64,000 nt of DNA from Micromonospora sp. NBRC 110009 (GCF_030518795.1 NZ_CP130427.1:6572001-6636000); one strand, 5' to 3'. Counted from the first letter of the stretch, positions 34,205-42,834 are shown. The notes: generated by a model from the sequence alone, not told the origin. A program made the numbers and translations.

Positions 34205-34803
34205 ATGATCGACATTGCCCCCCTCCGATGGCTGCTGACAGTGGCGTTCGGAGGGGCAGCCGCCTTTCACCTGCTCCGGTGCCTGCGCCCACCCGCCGCG
34301 TGGCCCTCTCCGGTGGCGGAGCATCGACTCTCCGAGATGTCACACCTGGTCATGGGCCTATCGATGTCGCGATGATCTGGCCGTGGGGCGCGGCGGTCCC
34401 GGCAGCAGCCTGGATTGTCATTTTCATGATGTCGACGGGGTGGTTCCTGGTGCGGGCGGTGCGGACGCCGCGACGTCGTACGGTCCCGGTGTTCTTCGCC
34501 ACCGCGACAGGGACGATGGTGTGGATGGGTGCCTCGACATTGGGGCACGCCTCCGCCGGCGGTCACGGCGGCATGGACATGGCCGGGATGGGTCATGCGC
34601 CGGCCGGGAGTGCCGGATGGGTCGGTGCGCTGCTCGGGGGCTACCTGGTACTAGCCGCACTCTGGTGGGTCGGCCGCGGAATGCGCATCAGTGGACTGTC
34701 CCCGGCGACGACGGACGCGGTGGCCTGTCCGCTGGACTGGTCGGCACTGTGCCATGGCGTGATGAGCGCGGGTATGGGCATCGCCCTGCTCGCGATGGCG
34801 TAA
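34205..34803 (+). pseudogene. DUF5134-type membrane protein with a frameshift
   Basis: Two frames join into one membrane protein. The first part, 34205 to about 34366, reads MIDIAPLRWLLTVAFGGAAAFHLLRCLRPP...SHLVMGLSM. The second continues from about 34366 in another frame with VAMIWPWGAAVPAAAWIVIFMMSTGWFLVRA and ends at 34803. A single missing base near 34365 (ATGTCGCG where ATGGTCGCG is expected) explains the break. The middle has a His/Met-rich metal-like loop (GHASAGGHGGMDMAGMGH). It is either a recent pseudogene or a sequencing error. Confidence 0.65.
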
Positions 34804-34871
34804 CGATGGGCGCCAGGCGGGATGCTCGTCGCCGGGTGAACTTCGGTTGAGATCAACAGGACGGTTTAGAG

Positions 34872-35375
34872 ATGACGGTGGCAGTCGACGTCGAGATCAC
34901 CGCGTTGATGCAGTGCCTCCAGAGGCAGCGAAACCACGTGCTGGGTGCCGTGGAAGGGCTGAGCGATGAGGCGCTGCGGCGCCCCGTGCTGCCCTCGGGG
35001 TGGAGCTGCCTGGGGATGGTGCAGCACCTCGCGCTGTCGGTGGAGCGTTTGTGGTTCCGCGCTGTTGTGGCCGGCGACCCGGAGGTCATCGACCTGGTCG
35101 GCAGCCAAGATAGCCCATGGCAGGTAGCTCCGGGACTACCCGCCGGCGATGTCCTTGACTGCTATCGCCATGAGGCTTCCTTGGCGGATGCCGTCATCGC
35201 CGCCTCATCTGCCGATGCCGACTTGGCCTGGTGGCCCTTTCCCGAGGGTGAATGGCGCCTGCACAATCTTCGGGATGTCCTGCTCCATGTGATCACTGAG
35301 ACCGCCTGCCACGCCGGACACCTCGACGCGGTTCGCGAGCTCATCGACGGGCAACAGTGGCTGGTGAACACCTAA
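34872..35375 (+). CDS. DinB-family protein
   Basis: A 167-residue four-helix-bundle protein: LQRQRNHVLGAVEGLSDEALRRPVLPSGWSCLGMVQHLALSVERLWFRAVV with the first His, and NLRDVLLHVITETACHAGHLDAVRELIDGQQWL with the HxGHLDxxRE signature of the family. Members in mycothiol-using bacteria are putative thiol transferases or metalloenzymes. It is independent of neighbouring genes. This is the second DinB gene of the window and is not a duplicate of the IS5 passenger. Confidence 0.87.
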   Translation: MTVAVDVEITALMQCLQRQRNHVLGAVEGLSDEALRRPVLPSGWSCLGMVQHLALSVERLWFRAVVAGDPEVIDLVGSQDSPWQVAPGLPAGDVLDCYRHEASLADAVIAASSADADLAWWPFPEGEWRLHNLRDVLLHVITETACHAGHLDAVRELIDGQQWLVNT

Positions 35376-35782
35376 CCAGTAGCCCTGGCTCCGTGCGTCG
35401 ACTCCCGTGCGGCCACCCTGGTTGCGCCAATCCGATCCCCCATGTCAGACCTGGCGACCACTGTGACGGCCAACCGGATCTGCCGCGATCAGCGCGCGGA
35501 GGTGTCGCAGATCAGTTGGCGGACGAGTGGCGGGCATCAGTCGACGGAGGACACACCGGCTGCCGGCGATGCCGGGCTCCACTTGATCCGTTACACATCG
35601 ACTTCACTTGAAGGGTGACAGTTGGCCGGCTCTCTCCGGGCTCGGCTGTCACGGTACGTAACTGGCGTGTCGCCTATCGCTGGGGCATGCCGATCCTCGA
35701 CGCCGGTCAAGACGCGCGATCAGCGGCAGATCCGGATGCCGGCTCGGTCCATTGACTGGTCACCGATGGGAGGATCGGCGGT
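35376..35782. other. Intergenic stretch, no gene recognised
   Basis: No supportable frame is seen. CAGCGGCAGATCCGGATGCC near 35721 is one of the dispersed short motifs that recur in intergenic gaps here. GATCCGTTACACATCGACTTC near 35585 resembles GATCCGTTACGCC at 39504. Confidence 0.4.
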
Positions 35783-36184
35783 GTGATTGAACTGCCTAAG
35801 GGATCTTGGTGGGACTGGGACGTGCTGCACTTCGACGGCTCCCAGCTTTGTTTGGCCGCAGGAAACGACCTGACCTACCACCACGGTCTCGAGGTGGTCT
35901 TCACCGACGTCGCATACCTGGCTTGCCCGACCCGGTTCTGGGATCCTCGGTTCCGAGAACCCACCCTCGACGAGCGCGCGCTGGTGCGCCGGCATGTCGG
36001 TGAAGAATCACCAGTGGTCGTTGCCTTCGACGTCGATGCACCTACCGGGGGTGATCTTCCTTCCTGTCTGGTCGCAGCAGAGTCGGTTGAGGTGGTACAC
36101 GGCCTGGTCTACCGCTACTGGCGTGACGACCTTGCTGCTGGAGAACGAATGGCTCCGCACGTGCGGCCGCCGGAGCCATCGTGA
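35783..36184 (+). CDS. Hypothetical protein
   Basis: A 133-residue acidic protein starting at GTG: MIELPKGSWWDWDVLHFDGSQLCLAAGNDLTYHHGLEVVFTDVAYLACPTRFWDPRFREPTLDER. Its small, beta-rich, aromatic sequence and its place in a row of unrelated small genes recall immunity-type proteins, but no family is recognised. Coding is supported by third-position GC use and a plausible length. No clear Shine-Dalgarno is visible beyond GGAGGATCGG about 10 bases upstream. Confidence 0.55.
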   Translation: MIELPKGSWWDWDVLHFDGSQLCLAAGNDLTYHHGLEVVFTDVAYLACPTRFWDPRFREPTLDERALVRRHVGEESPVVVAFDVDAPTGGDLPSCLVAAESVEVVHGLVYRYWRDDLAAGERMAPHVRPPEPS

Positions 36185-36349
36185 GGTCCGCACTTTGCCG
36201 GAGCCGCGGCTGCTACTGACAGCGACAGCCAGCGCGAGGAAGAGCGCGCACGATCGGCGGCATGTGCGTGCGCCGTCGTCGCAAGACACACGCCCCCGGG
36301 GCGGAGGCTCCGCTGCCCAGATCGGGAAGCCGCTCCCTAAGCTTGATCG

Positions 36350-37252
36350 GTGCACCGGGTCAATCTGTACGCCGCCGTGGGAGGCCTTGGACTGGTCGTC
36401 ACCGGCCGCACCATGCCTGATCTCCGGCTTGAGGTTGCATCTGGCGGGCGCATGTTACTGCGCCAACAGAGCCGCCTGGTCCTTCTCGGGAAGGTGCAGC
36501 GCTCGAACTATGGCGTGCATGTGTTCCGGACCGGGGATTACCTCTCGCCGCTTCCCCCACTGCGCGCCGACCATGCGCGCCAGGTCACTCCGCCCGGCGG
36601 CGCGGCCTGGTTCGACCGATGGGCACATCAATTCGCCTCCTGGCTGGATGACGCCGACGCCGGGCCGTTGCACAACGGGTTCTGGATCCTCCGGCCCCGC
36701 AGACTGCCGTCGTACTGCCTGCGAGGCGACCTCACCACTGACTATCCCGACTCTTACCTCGACTGGTTCGAGGGGTGGAACGGCGTGCTGCCCCTGCGTC
36801 AGCTACCCGATGCCGATGCGGCCCGCGTTAAGGCCTACCGCCGACAGGCCCGCGAGCAAGTGCTTCCGCCGATCCTGCTGTGGTCCGTGACTGGCTTCGA
36901 CGGCTACGTGCTGATTGACGGACACTGCCGTCTGGCCGCAGCCCTCGCCGAAGGTATCGAACCATCCGTCCTGGTCCTGGCCATCGGCACGGACCCCGAG
37001 ATCGGCCACGATTTGCTCCGGCAAGCCGCTGCCCACGTCGAGCAGCTGAACCGAGTGAACGAGCAGGCTGCGCGGGGCCGCGCCGACGCGCTACGGGCGG
37101 CAGACGCCCTCACACGCCGGTTTGCCAACGCGTGCGCTGACCTTCCTCAAGAGGGAAGGACGCGGGCATGGCCCATCCGAGGCGGCGTGCGCACCTGGGA
37201 ACAGCAGGCCGCAAACGTGGCGCACGCGTGGGTGGCGAAGTTGAAGGAGTAG
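36350..37252 (+). CDS. Hypothetical protein with ParB-like motif
   Basis: A 300-residue protein with GTG start. The central LLWSVTGFDGYVLIDGHCRLAAALAEGIEPSVLVLAI (about residues 180-217) resembles the ParB/Srx-type nucleotide-binding loop (GxxxIDGHHRLxAA). The N-terminal half (LRQQSRLVLLGKVQRSNYGVHVFRTGDYLSPLPPL..., WFDRWAHQFASWLDD) has no known family, and the C-terminus is a charged helix. ParB-like folds are used in DNA partition, sulfiredoxin and toxin contexts. The role here is unknown. Confidence 0.6.
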   Translation: MHRVNLYAAVGGLGLVVTGRTMPDLRLEVASGGRMLLRQQSRLVLLGKVQRSNYGVHVFRTGDYLSPLPPLRADHARQVTPPGGAAWFDRWAHQFASWLDDADAGPLHNGFWILRPRRLPSYCLRGDLTTDYPDSYLDWFEGWNGVLPLRQLPDADAARVKAYRRQAREQVLPPILLWSVTGFDGYVLIDGHCRLAAALAEGIEPSVLVLAIGTDPEIGHDLLRQAAAHVEQLNRVNEQAARGRADALRAADALTRRFANACADLPQEGRTRAWPIRGGVRTWEQQAANVAHAWVAKLKE

Positions 37253-37361
37253 CGCCGCTCGGCGCTCGCTCTGCGGCAGAAGAGGATGCGCGACGAGTAC
37301 GGGGCTAGCGTGATTGAATCGTGCGCTGTATCGGCGGGAGTAAAAGGAAACTCGGTGGCTC

Positions 37362-37781
37362 ATGATGGACGAGTTGGATGAGACGTGGAGGTGGGCCGTG
37401 TTGGAAGATCTCGCCGTCATCTGGAACCGTGCCGCCGACTACGGGACTGACGGTGAAGCGCCTGAAGGAACTCCGCTAGGGATTGCGCACCTTTCCTTCC
37501 TGCTACGTGTCTACAACTCGGCCATGGGCGGCGGCTTGGGCTTCGCCGTGGAGGTCAACGAACCTTTCCGCCTGAGACGAGCGATCGACGCGATGCGCTA
37601 CTTCCGCCTGTCCGAGCTTGCTGACCTCCTGGCTGACGTCTTGAACCATGAGTCGGATGTCGAATACGCCGGATCGCGGGAACGTCAGTTCTATGACCTT
37701 CTCGGCTCGGCGGATGAGAATCTGGATAAGGCGTTCAGAGCCAAAGCGGCCGAGGCTCCAAGCGACTTCGGTCTTCGATAA
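37362..37781 (+). CDS. Hypothetical protein, DMP19-like
   Basis: A 139-residue acidic protein: LEDLAVIWNRAADYGTDGEAPEGTPLGIAHLSFLLRVYNSAMGGGLGFAVEVNEPFRLRRAIDAMRYFRLSELADLLADVLN. The pattern of a short N-terminal helix, an NSAMGGGLGFAVE segment and an alternating RAIDAMRYFxLxELADLL helix resembles the DMP19 group. The resemblance is partial. Two adjacent ATG codons could start translation. It may be an immunity-like orphan. Confidence 0.5.
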   Translation: MMDELDETWRWAVLEDLAVIWNRAADYGTDGEAPEGTPLGIAHLSFLLRVYNSAMGGGLGFAVEVNEPFRLRRAIDAMRYFRLSELADLLADVLNHESDVEYAGSRERQFYDLLGSADENLDKAFRAKAAEAPSDFGLR

Positions 37782-37817
37782 AGCTCGCCGGGCTCAGGCC
37801 GAGTGTTATGTGATCTG

Positions 37818-37833
37818 TGCACTCATCTCGGCA
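37818..37833 (+). repeat. Dispersed 16-base repeat TGCACTCATCTCGGCA, copy 1
   Basis: Identical copies lie at 38597-38612 and 39446-39461, all in the same orientation. All lie in gaps between small hypothetical genes or at a gene edge. Looser variants sharing CGGCAGA(T/A)(C/G)CGGA occur in other gaps of the accessory region. Confidence 0.7.
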
Positions 37834-37932
37834 CGACAGGGCGACGCCGATCGGCCGCTCGGCGGACTGAGAGTGCACGTTGTGGCCGGGCTTCGTTGTC
37901 GAGCGGTCGCGATAGGAAGGTGGCGTGAGGTA

Positions 37933-38460
37933 TCAGTCGCCAGAGTACCCACAGAAGTGGATGTGGTCGGGCTGACCGTCACGGTAGCTGATCACATACG
38001 TGCCGAACCAGCGCTCCCGCAAACCCCCACCGGCCTTTATCCACTCCTGGACGGGGTCTGACTGTGGCGTCGTGCTACCGAAGGCCTCGATCAGCTCTTC
38101 ACTCGTCAGCGGGGACACCGTCGCGAAGTCGGGGCGATCAGACACTCCGTTGATCATGTCAATGATCGAATGTGTCCCGGAGTGCGGTTGCGCGGCAAAG
38201 AGGGTGTCCGGGTCGACGGGCACCGGCCGGCGTTTGCGTTCCCGCCAGTCCTCGACGATCGCGTCGTTGAAGCCGTCGTCGTCGTTGCGCGGATCCAACC
38301 GCGCCCGAAACTCCTCCTCCGTCAACTCCAGGTCGGAGTCGCCCTCGGCAGACTCCCGGTAGTACTCGCCGCGGTCGTATACCTCTTGGCGCAGCTGTCG
38401 GAGCGCAGCGCCCACGTCCTGCTGGTAGTCCGCTGTGTAGCGCCACGCCGAAGCGCCCAT
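37933..38460 (-). CDS. Hypothetical actinobacterial protein
   Basis: A 175-residue protein starting MGASAWRYTADYQQDVGAALRQLRQEVYDRGEYYRE, with the middle PHSGTHSIIDMINGVSDRPDFATVSPLTSEELIEAFGSTTP and the end LRERWFGTYVISYRDGQPDHIHFCGYSGD. I recognise this architecture as a common, uncharacterised actinobacterial family whose members share the GTHSI/LDM and the terminal GxSGD. The start is placed at MGAS, the conserved N-terminus, 18 bases inside the longest frame. Function is unknown; it is often found among immunity-like orphans. Confidence 0.68.
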   Translation of the reverse strand: MGASAWRYTADYQQDVGAALRQLRQEVYDRGEYYRESAEGDSDLELTEEEFRARLDPRNDDDGFNDAIVEDWRERKRRPVPVDPDTLFAAQPHSGTHSIIDMINGVSDRPDFATVSPLTSEELIEAFGSTTPQSDPVQEWIKAGGGLRERWFGTYVISYRDGQPDHIHFCGYSGD

Positions 38461-38478
38461 TGATGTTCCCTTCCTCAA

Positions 38479-38781
38479 CCGATCCGTCGGACGGCATCAT
38501 GGCATGGGCAAGCGGCACTTCGCGGGTCCGGGCATCGGCGCCGGCTGGCTGTAGTCATCCACTGATTCTGATGAAATCCTTCCAGCGGCAACCTCATGCA
38601 CTCATCTCGGCAGATCCGGTCGTCTCGGACGCGCTGTCAGGGGCAGATCAGTGCGCCGTGGCGGGACATGAGCCGCCGATCGAGTGGATGGTTGCTCAAC
38701 GGTGGTCGATGCTGACCTCTCGGAGAGGAGCGCAGATCAATCCCTTACGCCGACCGTCGAGGTCCGATATCGGCCGGCTGG
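38479..38781. other. Intergenic stretch with copy 2 of the dispersed repeat
   Basis: No gene is supported. TGCACTCATCTCGGCA occupies 38597-38612, followed by GATCCGGTCGTC. Confidence 0.45.
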
Positions 38782-39450
38782 TCAGGCTGGCGGATCGTCT
38801 CGAAAGAGATGCTCTTTCACACCTCGGCCGCCCCAGCGGGTCGCAACGAGTTCGGGACGAGGGCGGGTCGGCTTGGGCACCCAGCCGTGTTGTCTAGTGT
38901 CGGGTGCAGGGCTGTCCCAGTCGGCGATCAGCGCAAAAGGATCCGCGGCGCGATCAGGCTCATCGTCACACGGCTCCCGGACGACCATCGCTGGGTAAAA
39001 GCGCGTCTCCTGAGCCACCCTGCAGTCATCCGTCCGGGAGGCGACCAAGGCGCCGCAGCCTTCGCAGGCCACACACGGGTTCCACCCCACCACGGACCAG
39101 CAGCCCGTGTGAACAAGGTTGTGGACGAAGCGTGTCCCGCGTACGTCGCCGGGTGAGAGGACGAAGGTGCCGATGACCTGATCACGGCCATACGCGGCCT
39201 CGTCGATCGCATAGGTGCCGGGGTCGAGAAGCGGCGGGTTCACGTGATGGCAATCCAGGAGCGACCAGTGCAGCCCCTCCGGCAGCTCCACCAACCGGAC
39301 CGGGACGCTCAGCGTGTTCCCGCAGCTCGCACACCGAAAGCCCTCCACTGCGGCATTGTGACATTCGGGCCAGGCGAAAGCATCCGAGAATATGAGGGGG
39401 CAGGCGTTGCGTGACAGGCCATCTCGAAGTGCTCGCCTTCCTGAATGCAC
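38782..39450 (-). CDS. Hypothetical protein with paired CxxC motifs
   Basis: A 222-residue protein. CASCG near residue 40 and CVACEGCG near residue 127 could bind zinc; several more Cys and His (LLDCHHVNPPLLDPG, HNLVHTGCW) lie between. The core FRCASCGNTLSVPVRLVELPEGLHWSLLDCHHVNPPLLDPGTYAIDE resembles a family of actinobacterial proteins of unknown function. The first about 33 residues are not typical, so translation may begin later at a GTG near VEGFRC. It stands alone. Confidence 0.6.
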   Translation of the reverse strand: MHSGRRALRDGLSRNACPLIFSDAFAWPECHNAAVEGFRCASCGNTLSVPVRLVELPEGLHWSLLDCHHVNPPLLDPGTYAIDEAAYGRDQVIGTFVLSPGDVRGTRFVHNLVHTGCWSVVGWNPCVACEGCGALVASRTDDCRVAQETRFYPAMVVREPCDDEPDRAADPFALIADWDSPAPDTRQHGWVPKPTRPRPELVATRWGGRGVKEHLFRDDPPA

Positions 39451-39763
39451 TCATCTCGGCAAAGTCGGACCTCCACAGATGCGTTACGGATTGCGTTCAG
39501 TTGATCCGTTACGCCTCCGGCTAGACGATCACGGCACCGTGCGCACGATCGTCCTGTGAGTTCAGGCTTGGATGCGGCTGCGGATGTCCCGGGCGAGGGC
39601 TGCGTGGCTGTCGTCGTCGACCCGTAGGACGCCGTTCTCAGCCATCACCGCGTGGAACTGCTGCGACTTCACGCCTGCCCCGGCCGCTCTGGCGCGTGTG
39701 CGCGGGGATGGGCAGGACAGCGTCGCTGTGAACCTGCACGGGAGCGTGCCAGCTGGGATGCCG
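39451..39763. other. Intergenic stretch with short repeats
   Basis: Contains the end of repeat copy 3 (39446-39461) and TCCGGCTAGACGATCA at 39516-39531, which recurs exactly at 42357-42372. These look like end pieces of lost mobile elements. No gene is supported. Confidence 0.45.
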
Positions 39764-40553
39764 TTACACGGACGGGTCCCAGGCTACGAGCTGATCGAAG
39801 ATACGACGGTCGCCTTCGAAATTCAGGGAATCCAACGGTATGCGGCCGTAGAAGAACAGGACCAGGTCACTGGCCGTGCCCCGGGCGGAGGCGTCGGCCG
39901 TGTTCGAGTCCTCGCCGGCAGCGGGAGCGCCGAGGCGGGCGGCCTGTGCGCCGTCGTGGGACAGCCGAAGGCGCCAGGAGTGGCCCTCGGTGGCGTGGTA
40001 ATCGACGACGGCGGGTTCGTGTGGCCAGGCGACCGCCGTCGCGCAGAGGGTGAACTGGCAGTCGTCGAAACCGTCGAGGGCGATCTCCTCCGGTATTCGG
40101 CTGCGGGGCACCCCCGGTGAGCTGGACGTCGTAGGTGTGCACCGCGATCTCGTGGAGCTGGCGCCGCGCCCAGGCTCCGGAGGTCTGCGGTGACGGCGAG
40201 TCCCACCACCATGTCCAGCAACCGCGACCCGGGCCGGCCTCGCGCAGCGCGCTCGCTAGTTGCTCGATGGACTCGGTGCACCAGGCCAGTAGAGCCTCGC
40301 GCTCCCGAGGTGCACCCGTGGCGCCTCCCCATGCGGACTCCTCCGGCGGAGCGTCCGCGGGCCCTGCGGTGACGATGGCGGCTGCTTTGCGGCGGCCCAT
40401 GCCCACGTGTTGCACGTGATCGAACAGCGTCCGCTCGGGATGGGTCGGCATCTGAACGTCGAGGCTGGGTGCTGCGGCGACCGCGGCGCGAAAGGCGGTC
40501 GACCGTTCGTCAATGAGCCGCAGCTGATCAGGGAACGTCAAAATCTTTTGCAC
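39764..40553 (-). pseudogene. MDMPI/DinB-fold enzyme gene with a frameshift
   Basis: From GTG 40553 the frame reads MQKILTFPDQLRLIDERSTAFRAAVAAAPSLDVQMPTHPERTLFDHVQHVGMGRRKAAAI..., with the metal-site HVQHVG and ARRQLHEIAVHTYDVQLTGGAPQP. Near 40096 the correct frame switches to IPEEIALDGFDDCQFTLCATAVAWPHEPAVVDYHATEGHSWRLRLSHDG... and stops at 39764. One extra A in CCGAATACCGG accounts for the break. The restored protein would be about 262 residues, a maleylpyruvate isomerase-like mycothiol-dependent enzyme. A complete IS4 element sits only 16 bases upstream of the start, so it is doubly damaged. Confidence 0.78.
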
Positions 40554-40569
40554 TCCGGCGTTCTAGCAC

Positions 40570-42081
40570 CAACGCCGTTCAGTTAGGGCGGTGGTTGGTT
40601 GGTCAAGGTTCGTTGGTGATGACGTCGATGCTGGTGGTGGCCTTGTAGGTGCGGCGATCGATGTTCGGTCCGCGGGCCTGGTACTTGGAGTTCGAGCGTT
40701 TGATCATGCGGGTCTTGGTGCGGATGCGACGTTCGGGCAGCAGGTCGGCCAGGACACGTTCGCCGATGACACCGACCAGGTCGATGACGGTATCGGCGAT
40801 GACGCCGGCGGCGTGGACGACCTGGTCGCGGGCGGCGTTGAGGGCGGTGGTGAAACTGGCCCGGTCCGGGTCGAGGCCGGGCCGGCTGTCGGTGGCGTCG
40901 ACCATGGCGGTCCGCAGCACCTGGTAGACGATTAGCAGGGCGTGGATCTCCTGGTCGACGCCGTCGGGGGTGCGGGCACGCAGGACCCGGCCGCCGAGGA
41001 TGGTGGACTTGAGTTCCAGGTAGGCGGTCTCGATCTCCCATCGCTGGTGGTAGAGGGCGACGAGGTCGGCGGCTGGGTAGCGACGCGGGTCGAGCAGAGT
41101 GGTGATGAGCCGGTAGTCGCCGGTGTGGTGGCCGGCGGTGGTGGTGATGCTGATCCGGGCCTCGATCACGCGGACGTGCTGGCCGCCGATGACCGACAGC
41201 CAGGAACCGTCGCGGTAGCGGCGGATCAGCGGGAGCCCGCGGCCGGTCTTGCAGCGGATCAGCAGGTCCGCTCCGGTCGCGGTGAATGTGGCGATCAGGT
41301 CGGCGGCGGCGTAGTTGCGGTCGGCCAGTAGCAGCATCCCGGCGCGTAGGCTGCGGGCGAGCTGCCGTGCCTGGACCGTCTCGCCGGTGGTGCTCGGGTC
41401 GAACACGGCGTCGATGACCGATCGGGTGCCGCAGGCCAACAGGGCGCTCAGCCGCAGTGTCGGGTAGCCGGAGCCGCCGTTGTTACACCGGTGTTTGACG
41501 TAGCGGCGCAGGTTGGCCGTCGAGTCCGCTACGGCGATCACGGTGCCGTCGATGACGACCGGCAGCAGGCCCCGCCACCACACGGTGGCGACGGCACCGG
41601 TGGCCGCTGGGCCTCGTAGCAGGTCGAACAAGGCCCGCAGTGGTGCTGAGCCGAGTCGTTGCCGGGCCTGGCGTAACGCGCTGCCGCTGGGGTCCGGTAT
41701 CGGCAGCCCGCGCAGGCCGGCGACGAGTTTCGCCCACACCTGCCGGTAGCCGAGGTCGGCGAACAGACAGCCGGCCAGCAGCAGGTACACCACCACCCGG
41801 GCCGGCAACAGACGGACCCGTCGCTGCGTACGCCGGGTGGTGGCCAGCACCTCATCGACCATCTCGAACGGCACGAGGCGGGTCAACTCACCGAGATGAC
41901 CCGCCGCGAACGGTCCGGCAGCTACCGTGACCGTCCGTGTTATGGCAATCTGATCCACCGAGCGGGGTTCCTGGTTCGGGTTGTCTTGGAGTGACAAACC
42001 TTGATACCGGAACCCCGCCTCTCACTTCCTGATCAACACACCCCTTGACCAGCCCCGCCCACGCCTAACTGAACGGCGTTG
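40570..42081 (-). mobile_element. Complete IS4-family insertion sequence with 10-bp target duplication
   Basis: The ends are perfect 18-base inverted repeats: CAACGCCGTTCAGTTAGG at 40570-40587 and its complement at 42064-42081. Each side is flanked by GTTCTAGCAC (40560-40569 and 42082-42091), a 10-base target duplication of the length usual for IS4. The element is 1,512 bp with a single full-length transposase gene. Undamaged ends and duplication indicate recent insertion. It separated the MDMPI-like gene at 40553 from its original upstream DNA. Confidence 0.95.
40603..41997 (-). CDS. IS4-family transposase
   Basis: A 464-residue DDE transposase. The N-terminal domain (EMVDEVLATTRRTQRRVRLLPARVVVYLLLAGCLFADLGYRQVW) precedes the catalytic core, with Asp in LPVVIDGTVIAVADS, Asp in LLADRNYAAADL and the YREK-like block YHQRWEIETAYLELKSTILGGRVLRA containing the Glu. 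The DPRRYPAADLVALYHQRWEIE signature is typical of IS4. It fills the element from 25 bases inside the left end to 84 bases inside the right end, and is intact. Confidence 0.95.
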   Translation of the reverse strand: MSLQDNPNQEPRSVDQIAITRTVTVAAGPFAAGHLGELTRLVPFEMVDEVLATTRRTQRRVRLLPARVVVYLLLAGCLFADLGYRQVWAKLVAGLRGLPIPDPSGSALRQARQRLGSAPLRALFDLLRGPAATGAVATVWWRGLLPVVIDGTVIAVADSTANLRRYVKHRCNNGGSGYPTLRLSALLACGTRSVIDAVFDPSTTGETVQARQLARSLRAGMLLLADRNYAAADLIATFTATGADLLIRCKTGRGLPLIRRYRDGSWLSVIGGQHVRVIEARISITTTAGHHTGDYRLITTLLDPRRYPAADLVALYHQRWEIETAYLELKSTILGGRVLRARTPDGVDQEIHALLIVYQVLRTAMVDATDSRPGLDPDRASFTTALNAARDQVVHAAGVIADTVIDLVGVIGERVLADLLPERRIRTKTRMIKRSNSKYQARGPNIDRRTYKATTSIDVITNEP

Positions 42082-42091
42082 GTTCTAGCAC

Positions 42092-42418
42092 TGTGCTCCG
42101 ACAATCGGACAGCGGTTTCCACAGCCGACGCGGCGGGCGCAAACGCGCAGACGAAGCAAGGCCCTCCGCTCACCCGACGCGCCTACTGCTCAAAGTCGAA
42201 CGCGACCTTCGCTGGCTGGTTCCCCATGCGAGGAGAGTGTCGCGCATCAAGTGAAGCCACGACGCAACCCATCAAGCGGAGTACGACAGCCGGCTGCCTG
42301 CGATGTCGGGTCTCAGGACCTCCGTGACAGATCAGTCTCTGGACGTGGGTGACACGTCCGGCTAGACGATCATCAGTTGGGCAGTGGACAACGGGGTTTG
42401 CTGTAGCGGCCGGTCGGT
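42092..42418. other. Intergenic stretch with repeat scrap
   Basis: Contains TCCGGCTAGACGATCA at 42357-42372, an exact copy of 39516-39531, preceded by GTGACACG. It is probably an end fragment of a lost insertion sequence. No gene is supported. Confidence 0.4.
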
Positions 42419-42834
42419 TCAGGCTCTGCCTCGTACGGGCATTAGCAGGTCGATCCGGTCGTGGCGGCGGTAGTACTCGATGCTGGGGCGAGTGTCGTCT
42501 CGGTCTCCCGAGCGCCGCAAGGTTCAAAGGTCGGGGTGAGCAGGGCATAAGCGGCGGGTTGGGGACCACGCACGGTTGCGCTCAAGTATTGGCCTCCTGG
42601 AACGACGCCTGATTGCAGGCCAAGTTGGTCAGGGTCGTCGCCAACTCGGACCTGCACGCAGCAGCGGTAGATGCCGGAGTCGTCGAACACGCCGAGGAAT
42701 TTGCGCCCCCGCAGCGACCCGAGCACGGTCTCCAGGTGGTCCCAGGCTCGCCCGATATCGTCGGACCCGTCTTTGGTGGCGACGAACATGACCGGCGTCT
42801 CGGTGCGCTCGACTCGCCTGAGCGGTAGTTCCAT
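42419..42834 (-). pseudogene. GyrI-like effector-binding protein gene with a frameshift
   Basis: From ATG 42834 (GGAGGAAGG upstream) the frame reads MELPLRRVERTETPVMFVATKDGSDDIGRAWDHLETVLGSLRGRKFLGVFDDSGIYRCCVQVRVGDDPDQLGLQSGVVPGGQYLSATVRGP, a GyrI/AraC-effector-like small-molecule-binding fold. Near 42525 the correct frame shifts to LRRSGDRDDTRPSIEYYRRHDRIDLLMPVRGRA, ending at TGA 42419-42421. The unshifted frame meets a premature stop at 42442. A one-base change restores the usual length of about 140 residues. Loss of function or a sequencing error is possible. Confidence 0.68.

Noticed and set aside
35376..35782. Small coding sequence with Arg/Gly-rich translation
   Set aside because: No start signal and no family pattern; appears to be intergenic or decayed sequence.
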